From: Chitinophagaceae bacterium
GTDB taxonomy: Bacteria; Bacteroidota; Bacteroidia; Chitinophagales; Chitinophagaceae
Direction of reading: 5' to 3'
Length of the DNA stretch: 64,000 nucleotides
Assembly (NCBI GenBank): GCA_003168265.1
Contig: PMSV01000012.1
Span: 62,001-126,000 of the forward strand
The position numbers and the translations under genes are program-made. Position 1 is the first letter of the stretch; every line of letters begins with the position of its first letter. The notes beneath the pieces are model-generated. The model saw only the letters and a list, made by a program, of their open reading frames with translations, was not told the origin of the DNA and did no database searches. Positions 36,585 to 46,057 of the stretch are shown here, in pieces.

Positions 36585-36661
36585 TATACTTTTGAGAGTT
36601 TCTCATTGGAGAGTTCGATGAAGCAGTAAGGTATGCAGTGTAAAATTGTATATCATTGCCT
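36576..36661 (+). repeat. 14-base perfect inverted repeat between the two paralogs
   Basis: AGGCAATGATATAC (36576-36589) is the exact reverse complement of GTATATCATTGCCT (36648-36661). The loop is 58 bases. The left arm overlaps the TGA stop of copy 1. The right arm ends 13 bases before the ATG of copy 2. Confidence 0.8.
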
Positions 36662-36674
36662 AAAATAGTCAAGC

Positions 36675-38276
36675 ATGATAATTGATCTTTTGATATGGCT
36701 GCTTATATCACTTATTTGTTTGATCTATGGCACCATGCTGGTGGCTATTCCTCATAGGCAAGAAACAGGTCAAAATCTTCCCCTTATATTTCTCTGTGGT
36801 CTTTCAATCATTGGAATCATAGCTTGGCTGCTATCTCTCTTCTTTGCTTTGGGTACAGGGATACGAGTCCTGCTTTTCCTACCCTGCCTGGTCTACCTGC
36901 TTAAACAAAAAAACCGGGCATATCTCTTAAAAGCGATCGGATCATATTTTTCGCAGTTTTCCAGGTCTGGTATCGCATTATTGACAGGCTCCATTTTATT
37001 GGTTTTATTGATCACGACCCATACCATAATTCATCCCGATACCCTATCCTATCATTGCCAGTCCATCATGTGGATGGAAAAATATCCTCCGGTGCCAGGA
37101 TTAGCTAATCTCCAGGTTCAATTAGGCTTTCAGAGTATCTGGTTTTGCATGCAGGCATTGTTCAATTTCTGGACCTCTAATCCAGGCCATCCCTTTTATA
37201 TAAATGGATGCCTGATGGCCTGGTTATCCATCTTTCTCGTATCCAAAATGACCGGTCCTTTCAGAACAGGATGGATATTATTATTCTTATTCTGTTTTGT
37301 CTCCTGGACCCAGATCAGGTTAACAGCCGCCTCTGCCAGTCCGGATTTTGTTGCTGCCCTGTTCATTTGGTGCGCTTTCTATTTCTTCCAAAAACCGAAT
37401 CTGTCTTTCCTTTTTGGTTGCATGGCAATAGCCATAAAATACTCAACCGCACCGATTGCATTACTACTTCTATTTATCCTCTATCTACTGATCCGGAAAA
37501 GAGAATTTAAATCCGTTTTGTTAATGTTTTGCCTAGGATTGCTCATCATTCTCCCAGGAGTGATCAGAAATTATATTGCTTCCGGTTATCCGTTTTATCC
37601 TTCCTTATTTTTTTCCTTGCGGCAACCAGACTGGTCGGTTAACCAAAGCCAATTACTGCATATACAACACTATATCACCGTTTATGCCCGCTTCGGGATT
37701 GATAGTGCGAGTCCGGAAAGTTTACTATCCATTCCTATTATCAATTGGATCCCCATCTGGTGGAGCCGGCAATCCTGGCCAGACACTATTTTTTACATTC
37801 TTTTCATCGCCTTATTTATAGGCGCCATGATGAGTTTTAAACGTTTTCTTTCCGTAATAAAAGTAGGATATACCCTGTTTTTCATAGCCCTGATAGGGAG
37901 TTTAATCTGGTTTTTTAAAGCTCCCGATCTTCGATTCGGATCATCCTTTCTTATTCCTTTATCCTATTTTTTTTTGAAGCCCCTTGGCCAGGATCTTAAT
38001 CCAAAACTTAAGGCTCTGTCTCTATCCTTAAATCGGCTTGCCTGGCTACTCTCCCTTTTCGTGATCTGGTCTTATGCTGCTTACCGAGTTTGCCGTTTTA
38101 TGGAACCAAAAGAAATAATAATTCCTTCCGGGATTTCTATTCATCCCTGGTTGAAGTCGCATTGTGGCTGCAGCCCTCCGCCCTGCTTTGCCGATTCGAC
38201 AAAATCGGTTGAAATGCGTGGCAAGAACATTGAAGATGGATTTAAAAGAAAAGGCCGGGAAAACCCCGGCCTCTAA
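36675..38276 (+). CDS. Polytopic membrane protein, GT-C-like (DUF8201/LIC_10190-like), copy 2
   Basis: A 533-residue multi-helix membrane protein paralogous to the preceding gene. Shared features are H120-P-D122-T-L-S-Y-H127 as acidic loop motif, PVPGLANLQVQLGFQSIWF, IRNYIASGYPFYP and a C-terminal CGCSPPPC plus RGKNIEDGF. The shared end suggests a conserved extracytoplasmic C-terminal Cys pair. It arose by tandem duplication and has diverged in most of its length. The last 24 bases overlap the minus-strand terminator for the T9SS pair. Reaction unknown. Confidence 0.78.
   Translation: MIIDLLIWLLISLICLIYGTMLVAIPHRQETGQNLPLIFLCGLSIIGIIAWLLSLFFALGTGIRVLLFLPCLVYLLKQKNRAYLLKAIGSYFSQFSRSGIALLTGSILLVLLITTHTIIHPDTLSYHCQSIMWMEKYPPVPGLANLQVQLGFQSIWFCMQALFNFWTSNPGHPFYINGCLMAWLSIFLVSKMTGPFRTGWILLFLFCFVSWTQIRLTAASASPDFVAALFIWCAFYFFQKPNLSFLFGCMAIAIKYSTAPIALLLLFILYLLIRKREFKSVLLMFCLGLLIILPGVIRNYIASGYPFYPSLFFSLRQPDWSVNQSQLLHIQHYITVYARFGIDSASPESLLSIPIINWIPIWWSRQSWPDTIFYILFIALFIGAMMSFKRFLSVIKVGYTLFFIALIGSLIWFFKAPDLRFGSSFLIPLSYFFLKPLGQDLNPKLKALSLSLNRLAWLLSLFVIWSYAAYRVCRFMEPKEIIIPSGISIHPWLKSHCGCSPPPCFADSTKSVEMRGKNIEDGFKRKGRENPGL
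38243..38271 (-). terminator. Terminator of the PorU2/PorV operon inside the convergent gene's 3' end
   Basis: On the minus strand GGCCGGG pairs with CCCGGCC (7 bp, 5-base loop) and is followed by TTTTCTTTT. The bases also encode the C-terminal residues (KGRENPG) of the convergent membrane protein. Confidence 0.75.
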
Positions 38277-38298
38277 AAATATTCTTTAGAACCTGCCC

Positions 38299-41200
38299 CT
38301 ATTTCATCAGGTACATCTTTCCGTAACCTTTAACGAAATACTGGTCCGTATTGTCTCCGGCTGACTTATACTGACCCAAAGACTGGCCATTCAAGTTAGT
38401 TACTACATGGTATATATAAACTCCGTTTGCGAGCCTTTTTCCATACATATCGGTTCCATTCCATTTGTATTGGGTAATATTGGTACCAACATGCAGTGGC
38501 CCTAATTCGTCCTCCGTGATTTCCTTAACCACTTTACCCGTGATCGTAAGGATCTGGATTTTTATATTCTGTGGAATCTGGCTGCCGGTTATGGTGAATA
38601 CGAAGGCGGTGGAGGTAGTAAAAGGATTCGGATAATTCAGCATATTGGAAATCATTGGCTTGCTGATTACTGTAAAACCAATCTGGTATTGACTTGTACC
38701 AGCTGGATTTCCACTGGCATCGTTACCTGATACCATCAGTGTGTATTGATCCCCCGAGGGATTTATCTGGTTAGTGAAAGCAGGATAAAAATCCACGGTT
38801 GCGACATTATTGGATCCGCTCACCGCAGGTGTAAATCTCAGCGTATCAGAATTATAACTATAACTATGAACGCTTCCATCCGGATATTTAACCTGAACCT
38901 TCACCATAGAAGTATCATTCAGCAACAGGTATTGTGATGCATCCGTCAATTTAATCACTATATGAGGCTTGGCTGATACAATATCCTGATTCAATATATG
39001 AACCCCGTCAAAAGTAACATCCATTACAGGGTTGGTTTGGTTTGATTTGACGAAGAAATTGCCGTACAAGAAATTATTGAAAAGATATTGCTCGGGCTGC
39101 GCGTTCGGATTAAAATCCACATACAGCGTGTTCGCACCAGGGTAGGCCTTCGTATCAATATCATAGGCCAGGGTCAGGGTATCCCCGCTTACGAGCGGTC
39201 TTTTCTTCGGCAGGGAAATTACATGGGTAACATTGTTATGGTCCACAATGTTCAAATAAACAACCATGCTGTCAAAAGCGGTTACACTGATATTCTTAAA
39301 TGCCACGGCAAAATGAAGCTTCTGTCCGGTCTGTAAAGTGTCTGTCAGACTCAGGTATATATTTGGAGAAATCGCACCTTCTGGTACCGGAACATAATTC
39401 AACCTCCAGTATTTCAACTGATAGGGTGTGGCATGTACGGTATCCGTCGCGTTCATTTTAAGCTCCATGAAAGGATACTGTCTTGCATTCACTGATGAGA
39501 TATCCAGCTTAGTGGTATTCTGATTGAGGCTGAATAAAGGGGTTTGATTGCCCAGTGTATCCACCCCGATCACCTGGAGGTTGACGGAATCCGTCGAAGG
39601 CGTTTCCAGGCTGACTCCTGCCCAATTAAGCTGTAACCATTGTTTAGCCGGGCCGAATTCCGGGGAAGTAGTTGATCCGGAAAGTCCGGAGCTCTGGCAG
39701 CTGGTCACTATAGAAGTAAAGTCGTAAATACCTTGCGTTGCTATTGATTGCGGAATATATGAGGGATCGTTCTTCTTATAGATACAGGCGACGGAACGCG
39801 GTGTGGTAAAGGAGTCGATCATCAGGCATCCGGCCTGTAATAAGTAGATATACAATGAATTTCCTGACCCGTATACGGTCGTATCCGCTTCCCAGGTATT
39901 GACATAGACATTTCCTGCCGGATTAGGGGACACGTTCAGTCTGGCAACGACATATACTCCATTGGGTATTGCAGTCATGAAATTCATGGCTTTATGCCTA
40001 TCAGCGCTGTCTGAATAGAGGTAATCGAAATTGTATTCACGGTCGCTTCCGCAGGTCGCTAATTCGCTGTTATATAAACCAGTTGGTCCTGTAAAATTAT
40101 TCAGCCATGGCTTAAAGGTAACCGGATCGATTACGTTGAATATGATCTCATTGTAATTACAACCCGGGCCGCAGGTCGGATTCCCGTTGATGGCGACATA
40201 GAAGGAGCCTTGTTCGTTCGAACCGGTCGGATAGACCGTATTGTCCACAATCACATTATTGAATCTTGGCGAGAAAATCCATTTTCTGCTGCCTGAATCG
40301 ATATACATGCTATCGGAAGAAGATTGAGTCCACTGGTAAAAATGGGATTGATTATATCCTACCACACTCTTGGCAATATATATAAAAGAGAATTGATCCC
40401 AGTGATAGACGCTGCCGGCCGCAGGCACAATAGAAGTTCTCCAGTAATATACCGTACTATCTTTATATATAATGCCAGGATCGAACTCAAGCAATCCCCC
40501 CTTAGATGTAATAGTTTTGCTAACCATAGCCCGCGAATTAAATAGCGCAGTAGTATCCATTTGCATAACATATTGCATGGAAGGAGCCAGGGGGTTGGCC
40601 GTGGAAGCATACAATTTCTGGTTCGGTGTATTGACAATCGCGAAATTGTACGGATAGATAGGTTTCGCTTCATCATTGTAAATATAAACTCCCACACGTG
40701 TTGAGTTGTTTACCGTAGTTACTTCCGGAACCTTAAAATCTGCATTTACCAGGATTGTAATATAATTCTGCCCCTGATCTCTTGATGGCAGAATAGGTAC
40801 TGAAAAAGTCAGGGAATCGATATTGGCAACGGGAGAGACCCTTTGTTGGTAAACTATTGCAGAAGTCCCGTTGGGATAGGTTCTCGTAGCGATGACCAGG
40901 ATCGAATCATTGACAAACTTGCCAAGGTTCCAGACATAGGCTTTAACCTGGAAATTGGTATCAGCTACCGAGATAAATGAAGGAGAGATAAGAACCTGGG
41001 GCGGTTCTATCGCATAATCCGGAAGCGATTCGCCATACATCTTGATTGCGGGGTCACCATGCAGGGTCATTTCTTCTGCATGTGTCCTGGCCAGAAAATC
41101 TCCTGGCGCCGCATTGACAAGATTTTGTAATGCATCGATTTGTATAGCTCCCAATTGTTTGCCATAATCCTGATTGGAGATCATCTCATACAACCCGTTG

Positions 41201-43395
41201 ATATAGATATTCAGGTAATTCACAACGCCATAAGAAGTACTGGCTACAAAGGCGATGGAACCACGTTCCTTTGCCAGAACATAGGTCTCCGAAAGAGTCT
41301 CACCGCTACTCAGTACCCTTCCGTCATTGTAGGCAAATATATCGCCGGCATCGCATCCATTTACATAAAATATAGGGTACTTGCCCTGGTTGTTATAAGT
41401 CAGAGGATTATTCAAATTATATTCCAATGTGGAGGACGAGGAGTGGCCAAAATAAAGAAGAATGCTGAATCCGGTGGAAAACAATTGAGTGAGCTGAGCG
41501 TCCGCAATCGCATCCACGGTAGTTGGAGTTGACTTGCAAAAAGTGGAAACATACCCCCCATACAAAGTATCCTGAATAATTTGCTGATAATTATTCATGT
41601 ATTGACAAAGCACCTCACCAAGATAAATATCACTGGCTCCTGTTACATGAACAACATTTTTCATCCATCCCCTGCCTTCAATAGTATTCGGAGCAGTCTG
41701 TAACACAGAATCGTATTCCTTAACTTTTTGAAGATAGGTTTCTATTTCCGTTCCGGCGATCACTGATAGCCTTCCAATGGGAGTAATCGGAATCGGATTG
41801 GTCATATCAGGCGCACTGAGTTTGTTATCTGATGCTGGTGAACCAAAAGTTGGGACCATCGCCAGGTAAATGGAATTGGGATCGCTTTGGTTCAGGTTTA
41901 ACTGATCATAGGTAGTACCATGCCCAATCAGAAAACAATACTGAGGGGTTGATGCGAAGTTATTGCGGGCATATCTCAGGAAATTCTTAACAGATAGAGG
42001 GTCCATCTTGATGCCAAGGCCAAACTGATCGATCAATTCATTGACATCTACGATAATTGGATTGAATCCGCCGCCAACAGTGGAACTGCGATAATTCTTG
42101 TAATCCACAACCGGGTTATTGTTATTGCTACCCACGTAGAGCAGGGGATTGCTGATGATAATATAGTTTCCCTGATTTGCCGAATTGGAGAAGTTCGTAA
42201 ATGCTTTGGTTGTGAGTGCAGTAACCGTATTGACATTGCCTGGGTCTTCACTGACAAGAACCAACCTGCGCAGAGAATTGGAGCCGGGTAGTTCAAAGAA
42301 AAGCGTTCCGCTCCCCATAATCGCCGTGTAACGCGCCCCGTTAGTCAAATCATAAAGTACCGGCGTTCCTGCTCCAGGGTTAAAATTGGTGATATTCAGA
42401 TAGTAACCGGCAGGTCTTGCACCCAGTATAAAATAAAAATTGGTCTGGTTATTGAAATTGAATTGCCTTGGATAGGTAATCTCATAAAATGAGGCCACGG
42501 TACGGTCCACACTGTTGGAAGTGCAATTGTTTTGAAAATTCACTGTCGCGGTACCCGAATTGATCAGGCTCAATGGAAAATTGGCGCCTGATTGAATGGC
42601 ATCGAAATTATTCATCGCGCTGTCAAAAACGATGGTATTATTTACAATGGCCTGAAAAGAGGCCCTCGGGTCAGCATCATCTCCCACGGCGGCGAAGCGG
42701 AAATAGGCCGTGGATGGCCCTCCTGTATAAACATTCAGATTATTCTGAACATCTGGTAAACCTGCCGCTGGTACACCAGCAGCCGGCGGATAGATCAGGT
42801 TGGATGTCCATCCTTCACCAATATCGTAGGAAGGAGAATAAATATATTCCCCCACATAGTCTCCGAATCCCGGGTTGATGATGGCTTTAAAATAAGTGCC
42901 CGCCGTGTACATGAAATAGGGTTCTACAGGTAGCTGGTTACCTGAGGTATCATTATTGATATTGGCGTAATGAAAGGGTGTACCCGTAGTATTGACTGTA
43001 AGATAGTAGGTGACCGTATCCGATTCCAGGCTCCAATGTTTGGATAACTGGTAATTCGGCTGCAAATAGAGAATATTATCAGGTACACCGTCATTCATCT
43101 TTCCACAAAATTCGATATAATCATTTGGTCCAAACTGGCCGGTCGGAACTGAGGTGTAGATAGGAACTTCAACCCCATTTCTGAAAAGCTGAAAACTCTG
43201 GGCAGAAACAGAAGACAGTCCAACATTGGCAAGGACAGATTCCGGTATCCGGTACACTCCATCGGCTCCAATTTTGAATTTATAGTAGGTCTGGCTGAAA
43301 TTAATCCACTCGTTGTTATAAACCTGGGCCTGCAGTCGAATGGCAAATAGTATTAGCAGCAATGTAAGTACTCTCTTCATAGTGTTCCGTTTCAT
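38299..43395 (-). CDS. porU2: Type IX secretion system sortase, C25 family, large PorU2-like
   Basis: A 1698-residue exported C25 (gingipain-like) peptidase. The signal peptide (residues 1-24, ...IRLQAQ) leads to a beta-rich N-part. The C25 domain has the HG-type loop FLIGHGTTYD near 490, GRLSV near 541, catalytic H651 in YFGHSSSS and C681 in FYVNGCDAG. Ig-like domains follow (about 790-1600). The end is a T9SS type A sorting domain with YPNPFTTSTAF, ITGKVVKEI and LANGVYIYHV. PorU cleaves T9SS cargo signals and attaches cargo to the cell surface; this copy is longer than PorU and is itself T9SS-sorted, as for PorU2. PorV2 precedes it by one base. Confidence 0.85.
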   Translation of the reverse strand: MKRNTMKRVLTLLLILFAIRLQAQVYNNEWINFSQTYYKFKIGADGVYRIPESVLANVGLSSVSAQSFQLFRNGVEVPIYTSVPTGQFGPNDYIEFCGKMNDGVPDNILYLQPNYQLSKHWSLESDTVTYYLTVNTTGTPFHYANINNDTSGNQLPVEPYFMYTAGTYFKAIINPGFGDYVGEYIYSPSYDIGEGWTSNLIYPPAAGVPAAGLPDVQNNLNVYTGGPSTAYFRFAAVGDDADPRASFQAIVNNTIVFDSAMNNFDAIQSGANFPLSLINSGTATVNFQNNCTSNSVDRTVASFYEITYPRQFNFNNQTNFYFILGARPAGYYLNITNFNPGAGTPVLYDLTNGARYTAIMGSGTLFFELPGSNSLRRLVLVSEDPGNVNTVTALTTKAFTNFSNSANQGNYIIISNPLLYVGSNNNNPVVDYKNYRSSTVGGGFNPIIVDVNELIDQFGLGIKMDPLSVKNFLRYARNNFASTPQYCFLIGHGTTYDQLNLNQSDPNSIYLAMVPTFGSPASDNKLSAPDMTNPIPITPIGRLSVIAGTEIETYLQKVKEYDSVLQTAPNTIEGRGWMKNVVHVTGASDIYLGEVLCQYMNNYQQIIQDTLYGGYVSTFCKSTPTTVDAIADAQLTQLFSTGFSILLYFGHSSSSTLEYNLNNPLTYNNQGKYPIFYVNGCDAGDIFAYNDGRVLSSGETLSETYVLAKERGSIAFVASTSYGVVNYLNIYINGLYEMISNQDYGKQLGAIQIDALQNLVNAAPGDFLARTHAEEMTLHGDPAIKMYGESLPDYAIEPPQVLISPSFISVADTNFQVKAYVWNLGKFVNDSILVIATRTYPNGTSAIVYQQRVSPVANIDSLTFSVPILPSRDQGQNYITILVNADFKVPEVTTVNNSTRVGVYIYNDEAKPIYPYNFAIVNTPNQKLYASTANPLAPSMQYVMQMDTTALFNSRAMVSKTITSKGGLLEFDPGIIYKDSTVYYWRTSIVPAAGSVYHWDQFSFIYIAKSVVGYNQSHFYQWTQSSSDSMYIDSGSRKWIFSPRFNNVIVDNTVYPTGSNEQGSFYVAINGNPTCGPGCNYNEIIFNVIDPVTFKPWLNNFTGPTGLYNSELATCGSDREYNFDYLYSDSADRHKAMNFMTAIPNGVYVVARLNVSPNPAGNVYVNTWEADTTVYGSGNSLYIYLLQAGCLMIDSFTTPRSVACIYKKNDPSYIPQSIATQGIYDFTSIVTSCQSSGLSGSTTSPEFGPAKQWLQLNWAGVSLETPSTDSVNLQVIGVDTLGNQTPLFSLNQNTTKLDISSVNARQYPFMELKMNATDTVHATPYQLKYWRLNYVPVPEGAISPNIYLSLTDTLQTGQKLHFAVAFKNISVTAFDSMVVYLNIVDHNNVTHVISLPKKRPLVSGDTLTLAYDIDTKAYPGANTLYVDFNPNAQPEQYLFNNFLYGNFFVKSNQTNPVMDVTFDGVHILNQDIVSAKPHIVIKLTDASQYLLLNDTSMVKVQVKYPDGSVHSYSYNSDTLRFTPAVSGSNNVATVDFYPAFTNQINPSGDQYTLMVSGNDASGNPAGTSQYQIGFTVISKPMISNMLNYPNPFTTSTAFVFTITGSQIPQNIKIQILTITGKVVKEITEDELGPLHVGTNITQYKWNGTDMYGKRLANGVYIYHVVTNLNGQSLGQYKSAGDNTDQYFVKGYGKMYLMK

Positions 43396-43396
43396 T

Positions 43397-44521
43397 TTAT
43401 TGCAGAGTCCCGGTTTTCTTTTTTGGTTTCTTGCGCAAGTCTACCCTCAATGAAAATACATGGGTATATAGCGGGGCAGATTGATTAGCCAGATTGGTAA
43501 AAGCATAATCAATTTGCACATCCCCTACCTTAAAACCAGCCCCGATGCTTGGCTGATAGATCCAGATCTTACGTTGATTGGTGGTATCCCTGTCATCAAG
43601 AACCTGTTGGAAATTATCGATCCCGGCTCTGACAAAAAATACATTTGCATAAGAGAATTCCAGCCCAAGCTTCGGATCAATACTGACCGGATTAGTGCTT
43701 ACCACTTCATCGCGCTTCCCATCGAAAGTCACATCCAGGTCGGCTTCTGCCAATATGCTCATCTTCCTGTCTATCTTAAAATTATATGACCCTCCAAGTA
43801 CTAGCTGAGGGGCCGTCAATTCCACGGATTGACCGGGAGTTTGATTTTGAGTCACATAAAACACTTCCATTACCTGCTGTGAAATATTATAGCTCCATGC
43901 ATTAAATGTGGTTGTGACATCCTTTGCCACAATGCCGAATTTCCAGTTTCTGCCCTCTATCAAGCCGGCGGCGTCAAATCCAAATCCCCATGAACTGGCA
44001 AAATCTCCTGCGGTCTGGTGAATGATTTTGGCATTTATTCCCAGTGAGATATTTTGATTATCGGAAGTCCTCAATTGCTGGGCCATCGAAATGAGTAAAG
44101 CATAGTCGGCTGAAGAAAAAGTGGTGATATTGCTCAAATTGATGCTACCGTCGGGCTGAACCAAAAAGACGGTATTTGGAATCTCATCAACGGCAAAACG
44201 AATCAGGGTGAGTCCCAAAACCCTTCGGTTGTCCTTGAGAGGCAGGATCAGGCTGGCAAAATCATATTTGCCGACTCCGGCAAAATACTCGGCATGCATG
44301 AGATCCAGTTGTGGCATCTGATTGCAATGGACCAAAGCCGCCGGATTCCAATAGCCTGCCGTTCCGTCGCTTACAGTTGCAACCTGGGCATTCCCCATCG
44401 CCATCCCACGGGCTCCGGATCCAATATTTAAAAACTCATTGGAATATTGCGCGAACTGGGCTTCCATTGATTGAAAGCATAGAACTGTTGCCAGAGTAAA
44501 TAGGGAATAGAGTTTTTTCAT
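43397..44521 (-). CDS. porV2: PorV/PorQ-family outer membrane protein of the type IX system
   Basis: A 374-residue outer membrane barrel of the PorV/PorQ family. The signal peptide ends SMEAQ (residue 21). The family mark is NIGSGARGMAMGNAQVATVSDGTAGYWNPAAL, and repeated strand patterns follow (FASLILPLKD, LGINAKIIHQ). PorV shuttles cargo from the T9SS translocon to the PorU sortase. The TAA stop is followed after one base by the ATG of the PorU2-like gene, so a partner pair is clear; I give the label porV2 by analogy. It starts the operon. Its promoter was not identified in the 240-base region shared with tyrS. Confidence 0.85.
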   Translation of the reverse strand: MKKLYSLFTLATVLCFQSMEAQFAQYSNEFLNIGSGARGMAMGNAQVATVSDGTAGYWNPAALVHCNQMPQLDLMHAEYFAGVGKYDFASLILPLKDNRRVLGLTLIRFAVDEIPNTVFLVQPDGSINLSNITTFSSADYALLISMAQQLRTSDNQNISLGINAKIIHQTAGDFASSWGFGFDAAGLIEGRNWKFGIVAKDVTTTFNAWSYNISQQVMEVFYVTQNQTPGQSVELTAPQLVLGGSYNFKIDRKMSILAEADLDVTFDGKRDEVVSTNPVSIDPKLGLEFSYANVFFVRAGIDNFQQVLDDRDTTNQRKIWIYQPSIGAGFKVGDVQIDYAFTNLANQSAPLYTHVFSLRVDLRKKPKKKTGTLQ

Positions 44522-44731
44522 CCTTAAGCGTTTGTGCTGATCCGGAAGGGAATATCAATTAAATCATAAGCCTTACGACACTACCAGCTGTTCTGAAGAA
44601 GCCCAATTTTCTCAAAAGATCCGCCTGAATTTTCAATAGTACGTAAAAGCCCTGCGTTTCATCCCTGAATCGGCTCTAACCTAACGTCTCACAAAACAAA
44701 TTATTGCTCATTTTCAAGCATCCAATATGCC

Positions 44732-44739
44732 TAATTTTG
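44732..44739 (+). promoter_or_regulatory. Putative -7 element for tyrS
   Basis: TAATTTTG matches TAnnTTTG, 24 bases before the tyrS ATG. A TTTTC at 44711-44715 is in -33 position. No T-box or other leader motif was found in the divergent gap. Confidence 0.45.
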
Positions 44740-44763
44740 CCAAAAATGTAGAATAAATTCAAG

Positions 44764-46044
44764 ATGCTGAACCTGATAGAAGAATTACAATGGAGGGGCA
44801 TGATACAGGATATCATGCCTGGAACTGCAGAACAATTGTCTAAAGAATCCACGACTGGTTATATTGGTTTTGATCCAACCGCCGAAAGCTTGCATATTGG
44901 AAGTCTCGTTCCTATCCTGCTCCTTGTGCACCTGCAAAAAGCCGGTCATAAGCCAATTGCGCTAATTGGCGGAGCCACAGGAATGGTAGGAGATCCGAGC
45001 GGAAAAAGTGAAGAAAGAAATCTTCTGGATGAAGCCACCCTGACTCGAAATCTAACAGGCGTGAAAAAACAATTGGAGAAATTCCTGGATTTTAGCCCTT
45101 CCCTTCCCAATGCTGCTGAAATTGCAAATAATTATGATTGGTTCAGGGAAATGGGATTCCTGACCTTTATCCGGGATGCAGGAAAGCATATCACAATCAA
45201 TTACATGATGTCTAAGGACAGCGTAAAAAAGAGACTGGATGGGGAAAACGGCATGAGTTTTACTGAATTCACCTACCAGCTCGTTCAGGGCTACGATTTC
45301 TATTGGCTTTTTACGCATAAGAATTGCAAATTGCAAATGGGTGGCAGCGACCAATGGGGCAATATTACTACAGGCACAGAGTTGATCAGGCGCAAAACCA
45401 CTGGTGAAGCTTTTGCCTTTACATGCCCGCTCATTACCAAAGCAGATGGAGGCAAATTTGGGAAGACCGAAAAAGGAAATATCTGGCTCGATAAGGAAAG
45501 GACCTCCGCCTATCATTTCTATCAGTTTTGGTTAAATGCAAGTGACACGGACGCAGAAAAATGGATAAAAATATTCACTTTCCTGGATAAAAATGAAATA
45601 GAAGAACTGATCGAATCTGGAAGATCCAATCCATCGGTCCGGCTCATACAAAAAAAATTAGCAAAGGAGTTGACACTTTTTGTACATGGAGAAGATGAAT
45701 ACCAGCAAGCCCTGGTTACAACTGAGAAACTATTCGCTCAGGCTATTGCCACGGCCGAGTCCCTGACAGAGGAAGATTTGGAATCCATAGAAGGGGTTGT
45801 GCAATCAGATTACCCGGCGGAAAAATTGAAAACGGGGCAGGATATCGTGAGCTTTCTTTCAGAAACGGAAATATTTCCCAGCAAAGGGGAGGCACGCAGG
45901 ATGGTACAGAGCGGCGGCATAAGCATCAACCGGAAAAAAATCGATAATACGCAACTGATTATCGAATCCAGCCTGCTATTACATGGAAAATATTTGCTGA
46001 TCCAAAAGGGAAAGAAGAATTATTACCTTGTAAAAGCCGTTTAA
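44764..46044 (+). CDS. tyrS: Tyrosyl-tRNA synthetase
   Basis: A 426-residue class I aminoacyl-tRNA synthetase charging tRNA-Tyr. The HIGH motif is H44-I-G-S in ESLHIGS; the KMSKS-type loop is K231-F-G-K-T, as in the bacterial TyrS group of E. coli type. YQLVQGYDFYWL and GGSDQWGNI, which hold tyrosine- and ATP-binding residues, are present. An S4-like RNA-binding domain fills residues ~355-420. It is an essential housekeeping gene with its own promoter, convergent with the cyanophycinase gene (13 bases apart). Confidence 0.97.
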   Translation: MLNLIEELQWRGMIQDIMPGTAEQLSKESTTGYIGFDPTAESLHIGSLVPILLLVHLQKAGHKPIALIGGATGMVGDPSGKSEERNLLDEATLTRNLTGVKKQLEKFLDFSPSLPNAAEIANNYDWFREMGFLTFIRDAGKHITINYMMSKDSVKKRLDGENGMSFTEFTYQLVQGYDFYWLFTHKNCKLQMGGSDQWGNITTGTELIRRKTTGEAFAFTCPLITKADGGKFGKTEKGNIWLDKERTSAYHFYQFWLNASDTDAEKWIKIFTFLDKNEIEELIESGRSNPSVRLIQKKLAKELTLFVHGEDEYQQALVTTEKLFAQAIATAESLTEEDLESIEGVVQSDYPAEKLKTGQDIVSFLSETEIFPSKGEARRMVQSGGISINRKKIDNTQLIIESSLLLHGKYLLIQKGKKNYYLVKAV

Positions 46045-46057
46045 TTCTTGCTCCGGT

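Noticed and set aside
44522-44763. T-box leader of tyrS
   Set aside because: No T-box core, specifier loop or terminator was found, and the region is shared with the divergent porV2-like promoter.
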